Source: an uncultured Bacteroidota bacterium
Lineage (GTDB): Bacteria > Bacteroidota > Bacteroidia > UBA7662
Direction: 5' to 3'
Length of the DNA stretch: 5,573 nucleotides
NCBI GenBank assembly: GCA_903856555.1
Contig: CAIOCC010000150.1
Location: 1-5,573, forward strand
Shown: positions 1 to 5,573 of the stretch, in pieces
How the letters are laid out: every line of letters starts with the position of its first letter
Position numbering within the stretch: the stretch's first letter is position 1
Notes under the pieces: generated by a model
Seen by the model: only the letters and a program-made list of their open reading frames with translations
The model's database searches: none
Told to the model about the DNA's origin: nothing
Translations under genes and position numbers: made by a program

Positions 1-3000
1 ATGGTCAAATCAGAAGCGGTCATGTAACCCTGATTAAATGCAACCATGCGGGGGTCGAGACGGAGGGCCGTGTTTGGTTGGTAAGAACCATTCACATCAC
101 CGTAGGCAAGGGCCATAATGTTGCGGGTTGTTACACCGCCGGCAACCGTCGTAGGTACCGCCTCGTAGGCCCAGTTACCGACCGTGAAGGAGGCAATGCT
201 ACCAGAGAAGCGACGAGAAGTAGTCAAGGCATCCAAAGAATTGATCGTGTTGGAGCCGTTTACATCGGCCGCCTTCACACGCAATCCCACCAATGGAGCT
301 GCACCGGTGAAGCTTCTCGCAATACCCAAGGCATCTACCGAGTTAACACCACCCCAAGGCTTGTTGGTAACACCCGTTACGGTATAGGTACCGTTGGTCA
401 TACCGGACATGGAATAGGTACCCGTTGCGTCTGTTTGAGCAGTCAAAAGAACCACGTTGTTCGCATCACGACACTGAACGGTGGAGTTCGTCATCGGGGT
501 TTGAGGAGTGTTGTTGTACTTGAAGGTACCGGTGACTTGGTTCTGACCCACTGTGAAGACAGTCACCGCATCGGTGGTCGTACAAACAGAGTCTGTAATC
601 ATAGCCACATAGGTCGTGGTGGCATTCGGTGCAACCCTGAATACAGGACCCGTGCTGAGAATGGTCGAGGAACCCTGTGCCATCCATGCCACTGCGGCTG
701 GATTGCGAACACTTACCGCACCGCAGAACTGACGAGTGCTAAAGGTTGGGTTCGGCGCAGATCCACCGTAACCAACGTTAGGACCGGTGTAAATAACCAT
801 GTTAGGGTCCACAAAGGTGTCAACCTGAGATGCATAGGTGGTGTAAATCATCGTTCCATTGCATCCAACGAAGAATCCATAAACCGCACCACTTGGCATT
901 GAGAAGTTAGCGGGCATCGGAATTCCAACAAGGCTGGTCGGGGTCAAGCTGGCGTTATTAGCCGTTACGCTGTAACCGGAGACAATCTGAGTCCAAGCTG
1001 GAGAAGCCACCGTCGGTGCACCGTTAATTGGTGAGGTACTGTACCAAACATCAACCGTGGTCCCCGTTGAACCCGAAATAGGTACAAGGATCGAATCGAT
1101 GGTAATCGCATTGCGAGCGCGCAGATTGAACGTCACGCCACCTGAACCGTTGCCGCCCACCGTGCTAGCACGTAACATGGAGGAGGAAGCAAAGCCAGTG
1201 GTGGATGCACTCAAGGTAGCTGTGTCACCAGGAGTTACGGTTGTGTCGTTACCAGCAAATACCGTGAGGTAGTTGTCGGTGTACGTACGAGGCAACGAGG
1301 TATCTACGAGGCTGGATGCATCCAAGGCGGTAACCCGGTAACGAACAGGTACGTTGATAGAACCTGCAGGAACTGCACCAACCCAACGGTCATTGGCCGC
1401 ATTGTAGGTCATCGGCGTAGAAGAGTAACCGAGACCCGTCAAATCGTATTGAAGATTCACCTGAGTCAAGGATGCACCCTGAGCCGCGATGGCGATCTGA
1501 GCCTCCACATCGTGGTTGGTAGGGGTACAAGTTGCGGTCGATTGAGAAATGGAAAGAATGCGAGGAGAAAGCGGATTCCAAATCTTGAAATTGTCAACAT
1601 CAAAATAGACATCGATACCACTTGCCTGAGCAAAGACGATACGGACATAAATCGATTGTCCAACAAAAGAAGCCAATGACACCGTACGCGTACGATAGTT
1701 GGTATCAGGAATGTGGTTGCCAGCATGGATGGTATCCAACAATTGGTACGACTGACCACAAGTATTCGAAACAAATACTTTGATGGTATCACCAGCACCT
1801 AGGTTCGATGGAATCCCCGGCCATACCCAGCCAGACCAATCGGTGATCTTATAATCAAATTCCAAATTATGACCTGCTTGCAATGGACCTACCAATTTGG
1901 TGTTAAGATTGGCGACCAAGGTAGAGAACACATTGTAACGCAGATTACCGCTTTGACCAACCCCTGTTGCAGCAGCAAACATATTGGTAGCTGGGCTTGG
2001 CTGCAGAAATGTTGGGAAACCGCTGTTCAAGTTAGCGATGATAGGAACGATGTTGGGGAAGGTGTTCACCACCGTGATGTTACGGCCATCGTTCACTGGG
2101 AAGGCGTCATTTGACAAGGCGGTAGCACCGCGCACGACATAAGATCCAGGAAGGGAAAGGTCAGCACGGGTTGCAAACGTGAATTGAACGGTATCACCAG
2201 GGTTCACCGTGCCCACGTAGGTTTCAACGACGGGGGTTGCACCGTTCACCGAATAAGAAACAGGGAAATTGCTCTGCGAGGCCGAACCAAAGTTGGACAA
2301 GCGAACCGATACCTGCTCTTGGGTACCAAGTACGCAACCAGAAACCGGTGCCGTCACGGCAATCACTCCCATGTCAACGGCGGGTGGCAGGTCAATGCTG
2401 ATATCATCAACGCCCAAACCTTCGTACTGAACGGAATTATCAGCATAGAATGCTACACGCAAAAGAACACTGGATTGGAAATTAAGGGCCGCCAAACTAT
2501 GGCGAACGTTAACCCAACCGCCCGATGTGGGAGGATTGGACGTTGCAGTATTACCCGTCCAAACGGTCCGACCTGCAGCGGGACCAAAGGTCAAGGTGTC
2601 GTTGTACCAGTTAAACAAGCCGGAAGAGCCATTACCCAGAACAGACCAGGTGTTGCCACCATCAATACTATACTGAACTTGACCCCCATCATATCCAACT
2701 TCGGCATGCCACCAAACCTTCATGTTGAGAACCGCATTGAATACGCTTGCAAAGCTCAAACAGGGGGATTGGATATAACTAGCTTCGCTGGCGTTGTAAT
2801 TGCCCGCCAGGTTGGTTACCCATGAGGCAACTCCACCACCTGCGGCATTGATAACGGTACCAGCGGGGGCACCTAATGCCCAGGATGGATTGGAACCACC
2901 AACCGTCCAACCAGCAGGACCATTCTCAAAATCCTGAGAATAGGGGAACTGATTCACCAGCAAATAAGAGGTCACCAAACGGTTGGCTCCGTCATTGGCT

Positions 3001-5573
3001 GGATCTCCATCGTTAGAAGAAGTTGTAGCAGCTGCGATATTGTAGGGACCTGCAACGGCAAGGTTCGCAGTGGTAGCAAACGAATAGGTCATCGTATCAC
3101 CTGGGTTAACAGGACCTGGGATCACTTCGTTGATGGCTGTACCACCATTGATGGAATAGAAAACAGGAATGTTGGACTGAGCTGCAGCACCAAAATTGCG
3201 AACACGAACACTCACCACTGATGAAGCACTGAGACCACAACCATCGTTGGGAGATGTAATGGCTACGACACCCATATCAACGGCAGGGGGTTGAACGATT
3301 TGGAAATTATCGACATCAAAATCAACATCCAATCCACTCTGCTGACGGAAGTTAAGGCGAACCTTCACAAAGCCCCCGACCATCGAAGATGGTACTGGAA
3401 CAGTATAACGAGCAAAAGCGTTGCTGCTAACATGATTGGCCGAGGTAATGAAATCAACCAATGTGTAAGAAATACCGCAATCACCGGACATAAAAATCTT
3501 GATCGTATCACCTGCACCCATTGGTACAGCAGTTCCAGGCCAAGTGGAAGGCCAATCGGTGATTTTGTATTCAAACCTGAAGGCATCGCCCGCTGCTACA
3601 GGACCCACCAAGGGACCATCTAAATCAGCTACATTGGCGCCATAAACATTTCGGCGTAAGCAGGGGGTTTGACCAACACCGGCTGTGGCATTACGTAACA
3701 TATTGGTTGTAAAACCTGCTGGTACGGCCGTACCTGTGTTGAAGTCCTGGGTATAAGGGCTGGGGTTTGCAACCTGAACAACAACCGTACCTGTATTGGC
3801 ATTGTTGGCTACGTTGCCATCGGTAGATGCCGAAAGATTGCCACCTAAGGTGTAGGTACCACCGATGGACAAGTCGAGAAGGTTGGTCACGTTGACCGTC
3901 ATGTTGGATGCCGTATCCAGAATACCTGAATTGATGGTAACCGAGAATGTCTGTGGAATAGGGCCAGAAACACTAACGCTAATGGTTGCGGGATCCAAAG
4001 AGAAATCAAAAGCTGATGCGCCGACATTGCGAATCGTCGCCGTCAACGGCTGACCAGCTGCAGGGCATGACGCCGATGCATTCACACTTGCAAGGCTCAA
4101 ATCCGTAGAAGACGGCGTGAATTCAAATGCACCAAGGTCGGGGGTCACCGCATTACGCGATGCACCCGAACGGTCAATGGTTACATAGGCCAACGGGGTT
4201 CCCAGGTTATCCATGTTCTGTGCAGAAGGGATGGCGTTGGTAATGCTCGCAAAGTTGGGAGAAATCGAAACGGAGTTGGCATCACGACCGGAAGCCGTGG
4301 TCCAAGCGGCCAAAGTGCTGTAGTTGGTGGTGGCCGTTGTCGTCACCCCAACCAAAGGCCTGGCAGCAGGAGCACCCGCATTGTCCTCCAAACGAATGTT
4401 ATTGTAATTCGACTGAATGGAATCGCGTGCCTGAGCCGCCGAAATGTAAATACCACGAATCCCCGTAGGCAGGGTCGCACCAGCGCCCGCTTTGGCGTAG
4501 AAGATATTATTAAACACCTTGATGATGGCGTTATTAGCCGCCGTCGTGGAACCCGCAACATGCAGAAGGCCATAGGCCGTCGTCGAGGTGCTGCTAACTT
4601 GGTAATTCACCGAGTTATGCGCCACATCGACATAATCCCGAGGGTTGACGGGTGCGGTTGCGGTTGCAGAAAAGAACGCGCTTAGATAAATAGGATAATG
4701 GGTGGAAGACGCCGTAAGGTTGGTTCCGGAAATTACGTTGTTCACAACACGGTTGGTGTTGGCAGGATCCCCGTTGAAATTGTAGAAATAAATGGGGTAA
4801 ATCGGTAGCAGCCCTTGGATCGTATTCTCCGAAACGGTCGCCTTGTAGCAACGGCTAAAATAAATACCGTAACCAAAGGTGGCCGTTGGATGCATTTGAT
4901 CCAGCATATTATTCTGCACCAAACAGTTGCTTACACTTATCAAGTAAATACCATAGTATCTGCAACGATTGATGGTATTGGAAATCACTTGCAAGCCCGA
5001 TGAATAAGCGGATCCAACCGCTCCACTGTTACCCGACTGATAAATGTTGTAATAAAAATCATTGAACTGATTGCCAATAATGCTAACACCGTTGCAATCA
5101 CCCATGCGGATGGCATTGCTAGCAAAATTGGAGGTACCCAACAAATCGTTGAATACACAACCCGTCACCGAAGCATTGTGGGCACCGGTGTTAAAGTTTA
5201 AGGCGGCTGATGTAGAAGAGCCGATATTAAAACGAGCAAAGGTCAGCGAGCTAAAGGAAACGCCAGGAACCGATACATTGAACGTATGACGGGCGCTGGA
5301 TGGCGTGCCTGTGGTGTCGTTGTAAAGAATGACGTCCGCTGCAGAGCCAGTTAAGCTGCTAAATCCGATGGTTGTCGAACCACCGGCACCAATAATAGAG
5401 GATAGATCATAACCACCGGTAGGTGAGAAATAAGTACCCGGTTCGATCAAGAAATTCATGGAACCTGTAATACCACCCTGCCTCATGGCATCAACCGCGG
5501 CCGTTACCGTCGGAAAATTCGCCGTGGCCGAAGAACCGATGACATAGGTACCACCGCTCATGGCCAGGATATA
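1..5573 (-). CDS. Giant multidomain secreted/surface protein, Bacteroidota type (internal fragment, open at both ends)
   Basis: One frame on the minus strand is open for all 1857 codons; the first complete codon begins at base 5573 and the last ends at base 3. There is no start with a signal peptide and no stop, so both ends are missing. Visible modules in order: parallel beta-helix (1-485), three CARDB/Ig-like plus jelly-roll units (490-1332), Fn3/Ig-like domain (1334-1438), Ig-like domain with an apparent nested sandwich (1440-1675), Cna-B/carboxypeptidase-regulatory-like domain (1680-1737) and dockerin-like motif (1738-1833). There is no transmembrane segment, and lysine is rare (14 counted by eye against nearly 60 arginines). 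Known of the family: such mosaics in Bacteroidota are usually exported by Sec and then T9SS and anchored or released through a C-terminal sorting domain. Inferred role: adhesin or extracellular structural protein. No catalytic motif is seen and the ligand is unknown. Confidence is very high for the frame, moderate for localisation, low for function. Confidence 0.97.
3..200 (-). other. Trailing segment after the dockerin-like motif, with 'GDVNGSY' (residues 1792-1857)
   Basis: 'SFTVGNWAYEAVPTTVAGGVTTRNIMALAYGDVNGSYQPN' follows the dockerin-like pair. The 'GDVNGSY' at 1825-1831 resembles the first half of another calcium loop (D1826, N1828, S1830). In other Bacteroidota proteins that I recall, a 'VGDW.FE' strand and a 'GDVNGSY.P' segment regularly close this module, so it is probably part of the same fold. 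The last residues (1834-1857, 'LRLDPRMVAFNQGYMTASDL') begin whatever follows, which could be another sandwich or a sorting domain. The gene runs off the window edge here. Confidence 0.6.
201..362 (-). other. Dockerin-like EF-hand motif pair (residues 1738-1791)
   Basis: Two parallel segments: 'GGVNSVDALGIARSFTG' (1741-1757) and 'ADVNGSNTINSLDALTTSRRFSG' (1769-1791), 34 residues apart. The second has the dockerin calcium loop D-x-N-x-S-x-x-x-N-x-x-D (D1770, N1772, S1774, N1778, D1781) followed by a helix (A-L-x-x-x-R-R-F). The first has only the second half of the loop (N1744, D1747) and the helix; the D-x-N-x-D half is replaced by the Trp-Gly-Gly turn. Known of the fold: classical dockerins bind cohesins through two such loops. 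Here a calcium-stabilised structural or docking element is inferred; whether it binds a cohesin is unknown. Confidence 0.75.
363..536 (-). other. Carboxypeptidase-regulatory / Cna-B-like beta-sandwich (residues 1680-1737)
   Basis: 'VTGTFKYNNTPQTPMTNSTVQ' then 'VVLLTAQTDATGTYSMSGMTNGTYTVTGVTN'. The G-x-x-x-Y start, the T-D-A-x-G-x-Y-x-x-x-G-x-x-x-G-x-Y-x-V signature and the short length (about 58 residues) are those of the carboxypeptidase-regulatory-like/Cna-B prealbumin fold found in bacterial surface proteins. It is joined directly to the dockerin-like motif through 'NKPWGGVN', a pairing I know from other Bacteroidota extracellular proteins. Probably structural. Confidence 0.75.
549..728 (-). 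other. C-terminal part of an Ig/PKD-like domain (residues 1616-1675)
   Basis: 'FCGAVSVRNPAAVAWMAQGSS' followed by 'FRVAPNATTTYVAMITDSVCTTTDAVTVFTV'. The W-x-x-x-G strand, the P-x-x-T-T-T-Y-V strand and the T-D-x-x-C-x-x-x-D-x-V-T-V closing strand are the last two thirds of the Ig-like repeats abundant in Bacteroidota adhesins. The first strand of such a repeat, 'AGNDTTxxxGDxxTLxAS', is present but lies about 160 residues upstream (1440-1457). Cysteines at 1617 and 1664 could pair. Confidence 0.65.
780..1205 (-). other. Beta-sandwich of the 'GGNGSGG' type, apparently nested (residues 1457-1598)
   Basis: Contains 'TVGGNGSGGVTFNLRARNAITIDSI', 'TTVDVWYSTSPINGAP', 'AWTQIVSG', 'VGIPMPANFSMPSGAVYGFFV' and 'MIYTT'. 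I recognise this pattern from other Bacteroidota surface proteins: G-G-N-x-x-G-x-x-F, then I-T-I-D-S, V-x-V-W-Y, W-x-x-I, P-x-G-x-x-Y-G-F-x-V. Those sandwiches have no assigned function. It sits between the first strand of an Ig-like domain ('AGNDTTVTPGDTATLSAS', 1440-1457) and what looks like the rest of that domain (from about 1616), suggesting an inserted domain. The tail 'NPNMVIYTGPNVGYGG'-like stretch around 1590-1604 is the usual end of this module. Confidence 0.65.
1260..1574 (-). other. Fn3/Ig-like domain (residues 1334-1438)
   Basis: 'PRILSISQSTATCTPTNHDVEAQIAIAAQGASL' leads to 'VNLQYDLTG', 'MTYNAANDRWVGAVPAG' and 'VPVRYRVTALDASSLVDTS'. This order (V-x-L-x-Y strand, N-x-x-x-D-x-W turn, I/V-P-A-G, then R-Y-R-V-T-A-x-D) is that of the Fn3-like spacers common in Bacteroidota secreted proteins, where the last strand reads roughly 'V-x-Y-x-I-x-A-x-D'. 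One cysteine (1349). It links the third jelly roll to the split Ig-like region and is most likely a spacer. The exact family is uncertain. Confidence 0.6.
1578..2060 (-). other. Jelly-roll domain, copy B, paralogue of residues 605-760 (residues 1172-1332)
   Basis: Shares with copy A, in the same order: 'ATGVGQ' against 'TAGVGQ', 'LVGP', 'YKITDW', 'WPG', 'GAGDTIK', 'CG.SY', 'NH', and the terminal 'SGIDVYFDVDNFKIW' against 'SGLDVDFDVDNFQIV'. Roughly half the positions are identical by eye. It lacks the first cysteine of copy A (position 638 aligns to the Ser-Gly-Asn near 1208-1210) but keeps the second (Cys1272 against Cys699). The start is less typical than in the other copies: 'FPNIVPIIANLNSGFP' replaces the usual F-x-Q-D-F. 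It closes the third two-domain unit. Confidence 0.75.
2067..2381 (-). other. CARDB-like domain, copy 2 (residues 1065-1169)
   Basis: Starts 'AVDMGVIAVTAP', with 'GC' at 1079-1080, 'VSVRLSNFG', 'QSNFPVSYSVNG', 'VNPGDTVQFTFAT' and a closing 'SNDAFPVNDGRN'. It is the ungapped paralogue of residues 764-867. The preceding linker is also repeated ('PPAVDMGV' in both copies), showing that the duplicated block includes the junction with the upstream jelly roll. The single Cys per copy has no partner inside the domain. Confidence 0.8.
2394..2948 (-). other. Jelly-roll domain of MAM/choice-of-anchor J type (residues 876-1060)
   Basis: Starts 'FPYSQDFENGPAGWTVGG', continues 'SWALGAP', 'GGGVASWVTNLAGNY', 'ASYIQSPCLSF' (Cys938), 'QVQYSIDGGNTWSVLG' and ends 'YEGLGVDDISI'. 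This run (F-x-x-x-x-G-W, W-x-x-G-x-P, W-x-T-N-L-x-G-x-Y, S-P-C-L-x-F, S-x-D-G-G-x-x-W, G-x-x-x-D-D-I) is the standard order for Bacteroidota jelly-roll domains of this type, and its length of about 185 residues is usual. It differs from the two flanking jelly rolls, which share a separate signature. The role is probably binding or structural, with no active site. Confidence 0.85.
2970..3284 (-). other. CARDB-like domain, copy 1 (residues 764-868)
   Basis: Starts 'AVDMGVVAITSP', has the invariant-looking 'GC' (778-779), 'VSVRVRNFG', 'VNPGDT' and ends with 'SNDGDPANDGAN'. This fits the extracellular CARDB/Ig-like sandwich family: D-x-x-V start, N-x-G central strand, P-G-(D/E) turn before the F-strand, and the closing D-x-x-P-x-N-D. 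It aligns without gaps to residues 1065-1168, with 56 of 104 positions identical by hand count, so the two arose by duplication. It sits between two jelly rolls and probably serves as a rigid spacer. Confidence 0.8.
3294..3761 (-). other. Jelly-roll (MAM/choice-of-anchor-like) domain, copy A (residues 605-760)
   Basis: Starts 'SPYTQDFNTG' and ends 'DVDFDVDNFQIV', the start and end signatures of the lectin-like jelly rolls common in Bacteroidota surface proteins; the final D-x-D-N-F-x-I strand is characteristic. The inside carries 'LVGP', 'FEYKITDW', 'GAGDTIKIF' and two cysteines (638 and 699). It is clearly paralogous to residues 1172-1332, less so to the jelly roll between them. Known of the fold: carbohydrate or protein binding, often calcium-stabilised. 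The specific ligand cannot be read from sequence. Confidence 0.75.
3771..4106 (-). other. CARDB/Ig-like beta-sandwich, divergent first copy (residues 490-601)
   Basis: Begins 'TDLSLASVNAS' with a Cys-Pro (503-504), then 'LTATIRNVGASAF' and ends 'NVANNANTGTVVVQV'. The D-L opening, the T-x-x-I-R-N-x-G strand and the closing D/N-x-x-x-x-N-N pattern match the two clearer CARDB-like domains downstream (764-867 and 1065-1168), but the middle is divergent. CARDB (cell-adhesion-related domain found in bacteria) is an extracellular Ig-like sandwich, usually a spacer or adhesive module. It directly follows the beta-helix and is followed after a few residues by a jelly roll, so it starts the first of three two-domain units. 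Assignment to CARDB rather than generic Ig-like is moderate. Confidence 0.65.
4119..5573 (-). other. Right-handed parallel beta-helix domain (residues 1-485)
   Basis: The module opens with 'GTYVIGSS..NFPTVTAAVDAM' and 'FLIEPGTY', the usual entry of Bacteroidota beta-helix surface proteins, and closes with 'PDLGAFEF' (residues 478-485), a common exit of such helices. Between about residues 160 and 360 the rungs carry a recurring hydrophobic-x-x-N-x-hydrophobic turn: IIGNQF, VISNTI, LVQNNML, VSENTI, VVNNVI, VAHNSV, VFNNIF. Spacing is about 22 to 41 residues, as in PbH1/NosD-like helices. Glycine-Ile-Tyr strands (GIYLIS, GIYFS, PIYFY, PIYLS) alternate with them. Known of the fold: many carbohydrate-active enzymes and adhesins use it. 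No acidic catalytic cluster of a polysaccharide lyase or pectinase type stands out, so a binding or structural role is inferred. The domain may begin a little before the window edge. Confidence 0.85.

Larger units (their letters stand above)
1578..4106 (-). repeat. Three tandem CARDB/Ig-like plus jelly-roll units
   Basis: The central third of the protein is built of three consecutive two-domain units: residues 490-760, 764-1060 and 1065-1332, each 268 to 297 residues. Each is a CARDB/Ig-like sandwich followed by a jelly roll. The CARDB halves of units 2 and 3 are close paralogues (56 of 104 identical by hand count). The jelly-roll halves of units 1 and 3 are close paralogues, while the jelly roll of unit 2 is of another subtype. 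The units are protein-level repeats; no long exact DNA repeats are visible, so the duplications are not recent. Confidence 0.75.

Noticed and set aside
78..902. A 274-codon open frame on the plus strand
   Set aside because: It is antisense to the continuous minus-strand frame. Its translation is an Arg/Thr/His/Asn/Gly-rich string with no recognisable domain, as expected from the complement of Gly/Thr/Val/Ala-rich codons. The minus-strand frame over the same bases encodes clear Ig-like, Cna-B-like and dockerin-like modules.
1466..1798. A 110-codon minus-strand open frame with hydrophobic stretches, resembling a small membrane protein
   Set aside because: It is in a different phase from the long minus-strand frame and lies wholly inside the third jelly roll and the Fn3-like domain, whose conserved 'SGIDVYFDVDNFKIW' is read in the main frame.
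2184..2825. A 213-codon open frame on the plus strand
   Set aside because: Antisense shadow of the second CARDB and middle jelly-roll region; no domain signature, and the minus-strand reading is strongly domain-like and repeated elsewhere in the protein.
5559..5561. Met5 of the translation as a possible start codon near the window edge
   Set aside because: The frame is open upstream to the window edge, no signal peptide follows (the next residues are already the GTYVIG beta-helix entry), and only 12 bases precede it, so no ribosome binding site can be judged.
1..5573. Frequent GGTACC hexamers scattered over the window, looking like a spaced repeat or site array
   Set aside because: They arise from Gly-Thr codon pairs (GGT ACC) in the minus-strand protein, such as in GTY motifs, and have no regular spacing or flanking conservation.
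1..5573. CRISPR array, tRNA/rRNA, insertion sequence, promoter or terminator
   Set aside because: No short regularly spaced direct repeats, cloverleaf, terminal inverted repeats or hairpin-T tract were seen, and the whole window is coding.
4119..5573. Polysaccharide lyase or pectinase activity for the beta-helix
   Set aside because: The fold fits, but no conserved Asp/Lys/Arg catalytic cluster of those families is visible, so an enzyme call is not supported.

Overview
The window is the interior of one very large gene. Read on the minus strand from base 5573, a single frame runs 1857 codons to base 3 with no stop codon, and neither its start nor its stop lies inside the window. The translation is a mosaic of extracellular beta-rich modules, poor in lysine and rich in Thr, Ser, Asn, Gly, Ala and Val, with no membrane segment and no recognisable enzyme active site. 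The module types and phrasing (GTYxIG-type beta-helix entry, 'PDLGAFEF' helix exit, 'AVDMGV...GC' CARDB-like domains, 'FPYSQDFENG..GW' jelly roll, 'AGNDTT..PGDTATLSAS' Ig-like strand, 'GDVNGSY' after a dockerin-like motif) are typical of giant secreted or cell-surface proteins of Bacteroidota. These usually leave the cell by the type IX secretion system (T9SS). That points to a Bacteroidota genome of intermediate GC. The T9SS assignment is inference, because the signal peptide and C-terminal sorting domain lie outside the window.

Layout in protein order (high to low coordinates; residue numbers count from base 5573): a right-handed parallel beta-helix (residues 1-485, bases 4119-5573). Then three tandem two-domain units, each a CARDB/Ig-like domain followed by a jelly roll (residues 490-1332, bases 1578-4106). 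Then an Fn3/Ig-like domain (1334-1438). Then an Ig-like domain that appears to be split by a nested beta-sandwich (1440-1675). Then a carboxypeptidase-regulatory/Cna-B-like beta-sandwich (1680-1737). Last is a dockerin-like calcium-binding motif with a trailing 'GDVNGSY' segment (1738-1833), after which the protein continues out of the window.

As a whole the protein looks like a multidomain surface adhesin or extracellular structural protein. The beta-helix would be a candidate ligand- or glycan-facing part, and the repeated sandwiches would act as stalk or spacer modules. No ligand can be named from sequence. There are no RNA genes, mobile elements, CRISPR arrays, promoters or terminators; long open frames on the plus strand are antisense shadows. 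I found no multi-gene system. The points worth a second look are architectural: the duplicated CARDB and jelly-roll units, the apparent domain-in-domain insertion, the one-sided dockerin-like motif and the strong lysine avoidance.
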